Below are positions 50,801 to 62,625 of a DNA stretch of 64,000 bases, one piece after another. The position numbers and the translations under genes were made by a program. Below the pieces are notes generated by a model. It was not told the DNA's origin. It ran no database searches and saw only the letters and a list, made by a program, of their open reading frames with translations. The DNA comes from Aphelocoma coerulescens (lineage: Eukaryota; Chordata; Aves; Passeriformes; Corvidae). The stretch lies in the NCBI RefSeq assembly GCF_041296385.1, contig NC_091020.1, forward strand, positions 29,964,001 to 30,028,000. The letters are read 5' to 3'. How positions within the stretch are numbered: position 1 is the first letter of the stretch; each line of letters opens with the position of its first letter.

Positions 50801-53800
50801 TGGCAGGAAAATAAAATTATAAGAATTTCTGTTGCATTACTAATTTTAACTGCTGCTAATGTTAAGAAGGACTGAGATTGTATCTTATACTTAATTGATA
50901 TTGTGCATTTCGCTGTATATTAATGAGAACTTAGGGTATCATAGGTCATTCCAATAAAATCTTTGGGCTTGTCAGCTTGAATTATGTATCTTTACATCTA
51001 CAGAAAACAGTGGCAACATGATAATTACAGTAGTTGATACGTGTTGTTATAACTTGCTAGTACAATCAGGTACATCATGTCCAAAGTGCAATGCCAATCC
51101 AGTCTGGCACTAATAATCCATCAAACAGATTATTAATTAAGAACAGTTTCTATGCAAAGAGGAGCATTTAGCTGCACAATGAATTTTCAGATTGGAGCAC
51201 AGCAATTTCTCCTTGATATTATGAAGACTTAATTACAACACAAAACCATCTCCCTGGCACTCCAAGATGAAAATGGAGACCTTTACCCTATACATCCATA
51301 AACACAATGCTGAACTTTAAGTGTAGGTGTGCCTGTGGGTTTTCAGATAATTACACACAGAACCTCATTCAACTATTTAGGTTTCACCTGAAACATTCTC
51401 ATAATACCAGGATTCATATTTATTTGTGGATTTTATGCTGGGCAGGGTTCAGAAAGAAACTGCCTCGAAAGATGCAGTTCTGTAAAGCCTTTCTCTAGAA
51501 GAACATCCCCACTAAACACTTTTGGGTTTCCATCTAACTTTGTAACTTAAAAGACAATGAAGCCCAGCTGCCCCTTCCTACTATCAATTTCTGTTTCACA
51601 TATAGACATCTTGTCTGGTGATCAGACTCCTGCCTGACATGTAATAGAGGTATGGGAGTCTAAGAAAAGACAAAGAATTTACATAAAAGGAAAGGAACTG
51701 TTCCAAACAATAAGCAAATTGTATCTGCTCATGAATGCAAAATCTGACTATAAAGCAAACCGAGTGCACAAGTTAATTTTGCCTTTGTGCAACTGGCACT
51801 TAAAACAGCTGATAACCCAGGACAAAACTGTCACTGAAAGCATTGCACAGTCAGTCTATGGATAAATTGTTCTTGAACAATTTCTCCAATATACATTAAG
51901 CACTAAAAGGCTTATTTTTAACACACACACCATTCAAGTTCAGCCTTCTTGGTTTTCTTGGTAAATATGAATATTCGGGCTTGCAAAGAAAAAGGAAAAA
52001 GAAGTCCCACTGAGCAGTTCCCATGCTGATCTCTGCTTCTAAGAGGCAAACCTACAAAAACTGCACTGAGATCCAAAAGTTGCTGTGAATTTACAATCTG
52101 TAGTAGCAGAATCCAGCACTATATATCCAAGGCCATTGCCTCCAAAGGCCTCAGCCCCTAGGCATACAACATAAGAAGAAGTATTTTTACGTTATTCATT
52201 TAAATTCACTCAGGCTGTCCAGCACAAAATATCAGGGTCTAGAGAAAGAAAAACCCCACAAAGACAAATTGCAGGGACTCGTGTCCATGTGCTATGAACC
52301 AGCCAGCAGCTCAGGGTATTTCCATGCACAAGTCAGCTGTGCAGCACATGTGGAGGGAGGGAATCCAGCCCTTCCCAGTGTCTGCTGTGCGTGGTTATAC
52401 CAGATCTCATGTGCACACCAGTTCCAGCTGGGCTGCCAGATGTCTGAGATTAATGGACATATGGCAGTCCACACAGTAGCCTCTAAACTTTTAGGACTTC
52501 CACAAAACCCAGACTAATCTGTTAAACTCTTGAAATCTATATGAACGGTACCTCTGTGTGCAAAAAGGAGTATGTCCAGGAGCATGCAGATGACTGGTGC
52601 CTGACGTGGATTAATGGCCCAAACTATCTGCAGTCTCATATCCACTGAAAAGTCATGAACTCCTCCATTTTTTCTTTCTGAGTTATGAAGCAGAGCTCAC
52701 CAGCCTGTAAAATGTTGTATTTGATATATTACAAGTGTATTGGCTGTAAGCACACTTTCTTCCTCAGGTATTGCTCAAGTGGTTCCACGTTACCACCTAC
52801 ATGGGCTGATATTTAGCAAAGGAGGTGCAAAGGAGCCCCAGTGGAGCAGAGCTGGTGCATTATGGAAAATAAGTTGTTGCATCTACAATAAAAGATGAAG
52901 ACAAGAAAAGAAGGTGGAGTAGGTTGCTTGAAAAATTTCTCTTTCATCTATGGCCTCAGACCTACCCTTGTGTTCACACTACACAGTGTTTCAGCACATT
53001 ATTTCTGGTGAGCCCCAGTGGGACATCCTCTGGGGAGCAGCATTACATCTGTCCTTAACTTCTGAACCACAGCTTTCTGGGCCAGGCTGCAGAGAAACAC
53101 AGATCACAGCTGGGGGAGGAGTTTCTGGCCACTAATAGGACTTACCAGAATGATGCTTCTAAAGCATCTGTGTTTTGATTTCCTATTTTGGTTCAAGTGT
53201 TTAAGAAAAAGAACTCTGCCTCTGGGTTCTTGGATTCCAAAAATTAAGCACTGAGTCTGTATTTGAGTACCTAAACAGAGCTGCCCTGTTTCTCAGTATC
53301 ATCAAAGCTGTACACTTTCAACCAGTGCTTTTCAAGTTCAACTGTTCTTTCCCAGTCTTCAAAAATTATTCATCATTTTCCTTGCATAAAGAATGCTCAG
53401 ATTAATAAGACAAGGAAGAAATGCCCTTGTAAAAGAAAAAAGAGGGACGAACATACAGACACCACACTCACTCAGACCCCAACAACAGACCTTTTCATTA
53501 ATTATCTTCCTAATGATGCATTCTCGAACAATACTGTAAAATTTCCTTCAAAAATTGAGCTACTCGCCTGGAAAGAGTATATTTTATCTTGTTCCCTCAA
53601 GAACTCTGAAGCCATCTTCCTCATATTTATATTCTAATCTTTCTATGCTCACTTGTAAAAGCTGATAATTAGGAAAGCCTCTTTGATGGCCAGAAGCTGC
53701 ACACTATTTCCGTGTGCATGGTAACAGCATGAATCACTGGCTGCACTAATCCTGTAAGAGCGTTAAAGGTCCCATGTGACACTTACCCTGAATGCTAAAC

Positions 53801-53944
53801 CTGTCCCATATTATGCTATTTCCCACTAATCCTGAGAAAATTAATGTTAATTTATCATGAAAAAAAGGTTAATTATACATTTACTTCTGATTTAGCCACA
53901 TTACACCAGACTCACAAATAATACTGGGGGCTTTTGGTTTTTGT

Positions 53945-53977
53945 TCTTTTTTTTTTTCTTTTTCTTTCTTTCTTTTT
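53945..53977. repeat. T/C-rich simple repeat
   Basis: A poly(T) run followed by CTTTTT and CTTT units. Confidence 0.92.
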
Positions 53978-55739
53978 AATGGAAGTTTTCTCTTACAGCT
54001 TGCAATCAGGGACTATACCCCAAAATGATACCAGGTTGGGAGGCAGTGTTGCAGAAGCAGGATAATGTCACTGGTAATTGTAATGATCCCTCTGATTTGG
54101 TTTGTAGAAACTTTAGCTTTTGTTCTTTAAGCAAAACTCGCACACAGCATCTGATTCATTGTTTCTGCTGGTTGTTTTCAAGCATACATTGAATGCCAGC
54201 TCTGGTTCAGAAAACAGATTCAAGATATTTAATTGCCTATTCATTGCTTATTGAAGTAATAACTTATAGAACAAAATTTGCTCCTTTAAGAAATACTTTA
54301 CTGTAATTAAACCACAGCATTTACTTGAAAATCAAAAAACCCAACAATGACATCCTACATTTTGAATGATTTATTAATATGAGTACACTCTAATCCCTAA
54401 GTACAATCCTGGCATTTTACCCAAAGTCCTGCAATAGCTGCATTACACACTATAGAAACCAACTTGGAGAGATTGCCAGGAGAACAGTACCAGTGGCTAC
54501 CCCACTGCTTCCAGACAGAAACCCACAAGAAAAGCAATAATGTACATCACTAACATTTCTGTTACAGAAGTTAAAACTGAATTGATCATAAATGGGAGAA
54601 GTCAAAGACATAAAGTATAGAATTTACATATATCTCAGAGTTTTCTCTGGTAAACCTTAACTTCTCCTGCATTACTGTTTATAATTAAATGCGTACTTTT
54701 ACCAACAGGATGTGGATGGGGTCAAACCAATATTACTAAAATAGCATTTACATTTTTCCTTATTTTTGCATTAGCTATGCCATCATAGGGGGTCATGAAA
54801 AACCTTTTCAAATTCAGCTGCTTTTCAGAAAATTTATAACAAACAGTTATTAAAGATGGGGTCTGTCCTATTTCCTGGATCTTCCAACAGACTTTTGAAA
54901 CCATTTCTCTGCTTAATATCCTATAAATTTTTCTTAGAAACATTCTTCAGTGTCTGTGATAGGAAAACTGTGCAGAAAATCAATAGTCTCCATACTTCTT
55001 TGCCTGCAATACCTTATATATCAAAATCCTGTTTAATAGAAGTCTAAAATGAGCTAAAACAGATTCAATTTTAAGATTCAGAATTCAAACTAATAGGTTT
55101 TAATATAAGAAGATATCTGACACTGTGAATAGGCAAACAAATGGATTATATTGTCTGGTTTTATTCCTTAGGCCGTAAGTGTTAATCTCCCAACAGAACC
55201 AACATAACACATCACTATAGATTATCAAAAGTGACTATTTGCTGCTGTGAATTATTCATTTGAAAAGTTATGCACCAGTGATAATATGAATAATATGAAA
55301 AATATTCATATAACATTTTAATAAGCTTTAAAAATTATTTCTTTCCCAATGTTTAAACTAAAAATAGTATTTAGGACCTCAGAAGGAATTATGGATTTAC
55401 TGGATGTGTTCAGAAGTCCTGCCATAAGGTTTCTAAGACTTAGGGGGAACTGATCATGTAAATGCTCTTTAAGATGTACTTGCTCCATAAATTAAAGGTA
55501 ATACATGTACATTTAACTCAAAGGCCTCTAAACAAAATAACTCCATGCATGTAAAGAGCTGGTCCTGTTAAAATGTATTTACAAGATACTCTAAAATTGA
55601 AATCAGTAAGGTTTCCATTTCTGTATTTGATTTGTGGCTGAGCAAGGCAACACCTCCTCTTTCCTACCTTAGTTGTCCACTGTAGGAGTTGACACATCAA
55701 TGTTTTCTTTTCCTTCCTTTTGCTTTCACTGATCTCCAG

Positions 55740-56400
55740 TGGAAAATCAGCCAGTCCTCCTCCTCCTTACTCCTTTCTCTGCAGGTTCACCTGCCCTCAG
55801 CTTCCAGCACCATTTTGACACTGATGAATCACCGATCTTCACTCGCATCTTTCATTTCCCCTACGTTGCAGGCTATCTCCCTTCTCTGCCTGCTTCTCAA
55901 ACACACAATTTTGATGTCAAAGCCAGCCTCTTGAAAATTGAACTTCTTATCTTTTCTTCCAGCTCCCCCCTCCTTGCCACTGCTGCTGACAAGATCACTA
56001 TCTTTCTCGATTCTTGAGATTTCAAATTTCATGGCCCATTCAACTCTTTTCTCCATCCCTTGATCACAGCTCAAACTGTCACTGTACTTCTCTGTGATAT
56101 CTCCAATATGCACCCTGTCCTCTCCAATCCTTCCACTAAAATACTTCTGCGAGGTTTCGCATCACTTGCATCGGTTGCAGCAAATTCCTGTTTAAGGTCT
56201 TATTCCTAACATTCCAATACAGCTAAAATAGAGCTGCTAAAACAATTACCCTTCTTACCTGCATTGACCACTGTAATTGGCCATTGACCATGACTTTTAA
56301 TGGTCAGCCATTAAAAGAAGTTAACCATTACTTTCTTCATTAAACTCAAGGTTCTGACTCTTCCAAGGTTTAGTTCATCTCCCTCTTAATTATTTTTTTT
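55740..56400 (+). repeat. Ancient L3/CR1-clade LINE relic (reverse-transcriptase C-terminal part)
   Basis: Pyrimidine-rich sequence whose broken plus-strand translations recall the end of an L3/CR1 LINE ORF2. LLKIELLIFSSS (around 55925..55965) resembles the family's 'LxKTELLIFP' phrase. ITIFLDS just after resembles 'LGVIFDS'. TCIDHCNW (starting 56257) resembles 'RLDYCN'. AAACTCAAGGTTCTGACTCT (around 56343) corresponds to the family's later YKLKVLTL-like phrase. Frame changes separate these motifs, so this is a dead relic. It is far more decayed than the CR1 tails, pointing to an insertion older than the modern bird CR1 families. The boundaries are approximate. Confidence 0.6.
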
Positions 56401-57114
56401 ACACTTTCCTTTTCTTCTCCTGTTTCCTACAAATGCACTTCAGCTTCCTTCTTCCTTTCCCATTTCCTCACACATGCCACCACAACACTGAATATACAAA
56501 AGGTTTCTTCCCTCCCCGAACACAACTCTCTTTTATGCTTTCCCAGGTATCTAAAAATGCTTCCTTCAACCTCAAGTTAACCACTGGAACATAATCCTTG
56601 ACTTTATTTTGAAAAAGGAAGTAAGCATCCTAATTGAGTCACTTCTTATTCTGTCCAGAACAGTTTTGCCTGGAGTTTTTTCCTTTACACAAATATAAGC
56701 AAATCATTCCATGAGAGTGACACCTTCAAAGATTTTTTAAAAAAAACCCACAACCAAACACAAAAAAACCTCAAAACCTTCCCCGCCTAAACAGAAATAA
56801 TCAGTTTAATTCACTGTGTATCTCATTGAAAAATCAATGCTTACTAACAACTAGAAATCAATATTTCTTTAGATAAATCATGAGATGGTAACATGCAAAG
56901 CAAAATTTAAATCAATTATTTAAATTGAGGCTACTTTAAAGCCGTGATTTAAATCAAGATTGATTAATTAAATTAATCCACTCCGTCCCAATATATTACC
57001 ATAGCAGGTTACCTCACTTACATAGCACTGCACACATTCAAAGTCATTTTCATGAAGTTGCACACACAATTTGTCATGGAGGAAAGCTGACGAGGTTTTA
57101 TTGCCATCAAACAG

Positions 57115-57195
57115 ATTGATAAACTGAGACAGAGATCAGTCAGTGAATCAGTAGCACATATAAAGCTCTGAACTCAGGTCTGCTGCCTTCCCTGA
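57115..57195 (-). repeat. MIR-like (CORE-SINE) relic, reverse orientation
   Basis: GATAAACTGAGACAGAG, a gap, then AAGCTCTGAACTCAGGTCTG and CTGCCTTCC follow the reverse complement of MIR (GAAACTGAGGCACAGAG, GAGCCGGGATTCGAACCCAG, GGCTCC). The match is short and diverged. Confidence 0.4.
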
Positions 57196-58351
57196 AGAAC
57201 AAAGCTGATGGTCACCAGTTGAGCCCCTGTGTCTTTGGTCTGCACTTTTGGACATTGCTACTGAGCCAAAAATTAAACTTGTGAAACCTGAACAAAGACT
57301 ACAGTAACAGGCTAACTTCCCTATCATATAGCCATACATTTCAGATCAGTTATCTGAGCATGGATATACAATACACAGAAACAGAGTTCCATGCAAAACA
57401 TTCTCAAAAATGAGATGCTTCCCCCCCCAAAAAATTCAACTCCAGGATTTTGCAAGATGGCAGAAAATACATAAAAATAAATTTCAGTACAGTGGTCAAA
57501 TCTCTTTTTACACCGCAAATGCAAGTAAAGCAATAAAACCTAAAGTGTACTGCCCTGCAATTAAGTCTTTTAGTATTTCATTATTTCAGAGGTACAACCC
57601 CAATTTTAATACCACAAACATTTAATTCAAAGGTTTTTCTGGCTATGAGAACTCTATTGGGCACTAAAGCAAAGGGAAAAACAGATCTAAACTAAAAGTG
57701 CAATGAAGTGATTATGATGGTTATGAATCAGCCTTCCATTATTGAGCCACTTTAGCAGCATGTAATAGATTCTGATTAAGCTCTTTAAGCTGAATTACAA
57801 TGTACTATTAGAAGACTACTCAATCAGTATTTTTCAAGGCCTAGAAGCTAATTTTGCCAGCATCACTAATTTTTACCAAGGTCTGATCAGACCTTACCAC
57901 AGTGTACTCAGCAGGAGCCATGAGCCAACTCCAGCTTTACCAGACCTGCTAATAAAAAACCTCAGGCTGACCTCAAAGCTCAGAGCTCTGTCACTGTGGG
58001 GAAGTTTCACCCCATGTCACAGGTGGGAATTCCAAGATTCCCCATGGGAATACAGACATCACATGCTTGTAAGAGACCGGAGTTTGCCATTTCAGAAGCC
58101 CAGCACTACTGTAAGGCTATTAGATGCCAACACAAACATTGAGAAGCGGAGACAAGAGCAGCTCAAACAAGTTTTCTAAGCAGTTTATAGGTGCTCCTGG
58201 CAATGGAAAGTGTAATCACAGCATACTGCTGCTCCTTGGCTGCACAATAGATTTCAAAACACTGCAATCATTCATGTTCCTGTTGCACGACACAGTATTA
58301 TCTCCTGTTTTCACCATATAAGCAGGCCTATTCACATCTACTAAAAATGGG

Positions 58352-58522
58352 GAAAAAACCAAAACGAAACAAACAAACAAAAACAACAACAAAAAACTCA
58401 AAAAAACAAAACAACAAACCAAAAACAAAAAAAAAACCAAAAAAAAAAACAAACAAAAGCAAACAAACAAAAAACCAACCAAACAAAAAACATAACAAAA
58501 CAAAAAACAACCAAAAAGAAAA
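58352..58522. repeat. A/C-only low-complexity tract, about 170 bases
   Basis: Nearly every base on the plus strand is A or C, in irregular AAAC, AAAAC, AAC and AACC units, with only a handful of G or T. The tract produces a Lys/Asn/Gln/Thr-rich open frame on plus and a Phe/Val/Leu/Cys-rich one on minus. Neither is a protein. Confidence 0.95.
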
Positions 58523-61500
58523 TATCTACAACGGCACTGCAGCAGCTCCATCTACAGAAATCCTGGGTAGGAAATGATTGTGTCTACCTTAGAGACAGCC
58601 AACAGCTCGCTCTGACCTACGGGTCATATTAACATCTGGGAGGAAAAAGGGTTTCTTTTATGAAACTCCTGAGAAGATATCTTACTTTAACACTGTAGCT
58701 TAATTTTACCTGACAGTTTTCATCCCAGTAAGCATTAAGAATTCTTGGTGTAGGTATATTTCATTAATAAAAACAGTGCATTTTCCCCAGAATGCTTCAA
58801 AACACTACTTTTTGTATTGAGAGTCATGTAGCAAAGACAGCACAAGTTTAGCATTCAACAAAGGTTTTTGCTCCAAGTTCCCAGATGTACTTTTGCAGTC
58901 TGGAGTGTTTTACAAACCAGTGAGGTTCCATGGCTCCAAAATCCAAATTTAATTCAAATGTTTGCACACTGAATGCAATGTAGACATAGGCAATCTAAAC
59001 CAAGATGCCTCTCAGATAAATGTATGAAGCAGTGCACAGTCACACACCAATCCATGTGAGACAGATCATAAAATCCCTTAGCCTTGTAATAAAAGGGGCT
59101 CCTCAAGGAGGTCTGTCTACATAGATTACCCATAACCATCTCTGAAAATGTACTGAGAAGAGTTTACTTTTCCATTCTACTCAACCATCATCTATTTCTG
59201 ATAGTACTGTAGTTATTGTTTATGACTTCTACTAAGTAGAGCCTTTGAAGCCAGGCTCTTCAGTTGGGTGGTTTAACTTTGCTGCTATCTTTTTTTCATC
59301 TTGCCTCTGAAAAAGTTCATTTTAGCTTCTAAGTAATTATCAGTAATTGATAAAATATGTTTCAGCATCTCCTTTGGTTTATAGCATTTTCTTTCCTGGG
59401 CTTTTGTTTCACATGGAGCAATAAGTAACAGGTGCATTTTCTCACAGTCCATAAATATTTATGTATTGTGAATAACAAAGTGCACTGTTTTTAAAAAATC
59501 CTCTGTCATATTTTACATACAACAGGAGGAAAAGGAAATTTCCCCTCCAGAGCCCATGTGTGGGAGTGAATGTCTTGGCACTGTGTGTCAAGGAACCACC
59601 TGAGACCAAGGGTTGATTATGTCCATACTCTTACAGCCATCCAATTATTCATTTATATATGTATGCATGTAAGTCCATGACATCATGCACCTTTAATACA
59701 TTTCCTATTAATTCAGGCAGCTGGTCTTTGAATCAAGTTAAGAAAACCCACCAGCCTGGAGACAATAGGGATTTGGAGTAGATGAGCATGCTGTCCTGGG
59801 AATTTCTCAAGTCCTACACTATTATTTCAGTACTTTAAATTTCCATTAAAAAAGAATTGGGAATAGTTAGTTTACATAATAAAACCATATTTTAGCGCTG
59901 GTTTAGTGCCAGCTAAAATTTGTAGAGTCCCTAGATATTCACAGCTAAACAGTGGCTGGAATACACCTCAGGTGATCTGCACTCATGTAGCACTGTCCGA
60001 GGCTGTCTCTCAAGGAGAGCTTTCTGAACTTTCATCATCAACTGTGGGGTAAACCAGTGAAAAGGGAGGCAAAGCTGCCTTTGGAAAGTAGTGCAGCCTA
60101 CTCCCTGAAGGTGTTACCAGTAAGTAATGTGAAGTTACCCCTAAGCAATGTGCACACTTGCACTAAGGACTATCTGTGAGCTTCCAAACAGCCTTTGGAG
60201 TTACCTCAGGACACTTTGGTGCCCTGCAGTGTCAAAATGCAGCATTCATATGAGTATAAAGGAACTGTTTCACAGAGAAATGGCTACAGTGAGCGCACCG
60301 AAAAAACAGAGTCAATATTTATTTTAAAGGCTATTGTTTACAAATCTGAATAGATGTAAATATCCTAAATCATCTCTGCACTGTCCTCTCCTCAGCATGG
60401 ATGGCTTTATGTGCCTCCCAGATAAATGGTTTTATCTTCATTTACCAGAGTTATCTAATTGTCACTTGGGTTTTTATCTTGTCTAGACTTCAGACAAGCA
60501 GATCTGCACCACCACCCTTTTGAGTGGAAAAACAAGGCTCAGAGTCACCCACAAAACGTTCAGCACTGTTCACCTACACATCTCTCTGAAGGAAAAGGGA
60601 AATTCTCCCACCTACTCCCACTGAAGACCACAGGTGGGTCACTAAAACCTGGATATCATTGTCACAGAGCTGCTGGAATGTCTGCAGTAGCTTTGATTTA
60701 AATGTGACTCTTTTAATAATAGTTTAGTTGAGATTCTGTTCTTTATATAAAAACTATTATAAGGAACAGGATAAGCTTCTAAGCACGAATTAAAAATAGT
60801 TTTGTGCAATGTGCCTGACCCTAAATCTGTCTATATGGATGTCCTGTCCTTCCTTTGACGCTCAGTGGAAATGGAACAGAGCCAGTGACGAGAACCACGC
60901 ACAAAATGCTGCTGCACATTAAACACACCCTGGAGAACAGAGGAGCTGTGTCTTCCTAAAAGGTGGGTCTGCAACAGCACAGGTCTGCACAGACACTCTT
61001 TCAATCTGTGAAGAAAAGGACACTAAAACACTGTCATCTCTCAGGACTGTCCACCTCATTTGCAGGTCGGGCTTACAGCAGTTTAATGATTCCTGGTGAC
61101 TGACAGACGAAACTTCCCTGTGCCCATTCTGCCCAATGGATGAACAGCTGTGAGCTCAGAGAAGCCTGTCTGCCAAAAAAGTCACCAGCAAATGGCTTTC
61201 TATTGACTTTCTAAGCAGGTTTAAGTACAAATATTCCTTTCAAACAAGAAAATTTTTGTTTCTAAAATACATGCTACCAAACTGTACGAAAACTAATTAC
61301 ATTAAACACTACACAGAGAGGGGCTGCTTTGCAGATGTGTTACCTCAAGAGCAACCCCTCCAATCTGCCTACTGGATAAAAACACATGTTTGTAATTGTA
61401 AGTATAAAAACTCCACGCTTCCTTTTGTAATATTTTAAAAATTCTACATAGACATCTTGAAGTGTCCAACTATGTTTGTACTCCAGGAGAGATGAAATGT

Positions 61501-62257
61501 GGTATGTGAAGATTTTTTGCCCCCAAATATCAAAGTAGCAAGAGGGAGAAAAAGTGTTATTCATATACAGACAGTGACAGTTTCTAATTATCAATGCATC
61601 ACTAAGCAAGGTTTTGCTAACAGCTAAATGAGCTATTGCACTTACAAAATGAGGGCACGTGGCATATCTGATTAGTTTTACTTATGTCTGTGATATTATG
61701 TAATTCTAGAAGGTTGGTATGTCTTTATCTTTTGGAAAAATGTGCCACTTAAAGGCATTAAATACCACACTATTTTCAACCCAATTACCTTTTGTTTTCA
61801 ACAAGCAGATGGAAAAATGCTGAGTGGTCATTTTAAGTCCGATACATCATCATAATTAATTGTGAGGTAGCTTCTGCTAGTGCTTGTCATACGCAGAACA
61901 TAAAAGAAATTAAAAATTCTTGGCAAAAGAAGGTAGAGTATTCCAAGAAATCTGCTTTTTGCAAACCAATGAAACTACTTTTAACAATTTTTATTACAAG
62001 CATCTGTGAGCTCCCACCAGGCAGGAGCACCAGAATTGTTTCTGCTTATATTGCTCAGATTCAAGCTAATATCCCCTAAAGCTGTTAGGCTGAAAGCCAA
62101 GAGAAGATATATCCACAAAGAGACCTGACCCTTACCCCTGCAACTAATAATGTCTCCTGGAAGTTTTAACTTAATAGTCTATGTGAGATTCTTATTAGTG
62201 AAACTTTGCCTTTTTTTCCCAGCCATATTTAAAGAATTATACTCTTCAGGCAGTAGA

Positions 62258-62625
62258 AATCATGAGATCATTTAAGCAGGAGAAAACCTCTATGATCGTT
62301 GAGTCCAACCACTAAACCAGCATTTCCAAGTCCACCATTAAACCACTCGCCAAACGCCACATCCACAGGACTCTTAAATCCTTCCAGTGCTTACAACCCA
62401 TCAGGTGAAGAAATTTTTCCATAAAATCCGGTCTAAACCTCCCCTAGTGCAACTTGATGCTGTTTCCTCTTGTCCTGTCACTGTTTTTTTGGGAGAAGAG
62501 GCTGACCTCCACCTGGCTACAACCTCCTGTCAGGTGGTTGTAGGTAGTGACAAGGTCTCCCTGAGCCTCCTCTTCTCCAGGATAAACACCCCCAGCTCCC
62601 TCAGCCACTCCTCATCAGACTCATC
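62258..62625 (-). repeat. CR1 LINE, 3' end fragment, reverse orientation
   Basis: The reverse complement of the CR1 3' end is clear. GATCGTTGAGTCCAACCACT marks the element's 3' side at low coordinates. It is followed by a CTCTTAAATCCTTCC-type spacer, GTGCAACTTGATGCTGTTTC, CTCTTGTCCTGTCACTG, GAGAAGAGGCTGACCTCCAC, CTACAACCTCCTGTCAGGT, and finally CTCCCTCAGCCACTCCTCAT. The copy is truncated at its 5' end. The plus-strand open frame 62387..62647 is derived from it. Confidence 0.95.

Noticed and set aside
58216..58577. Overlapping Phe/Val/Leu-rich (minus) and Lys/Asn/Gln/Thr-rich (plus) frames
   Set aside because: Both are direct translations of the A/C low-complexity tract.
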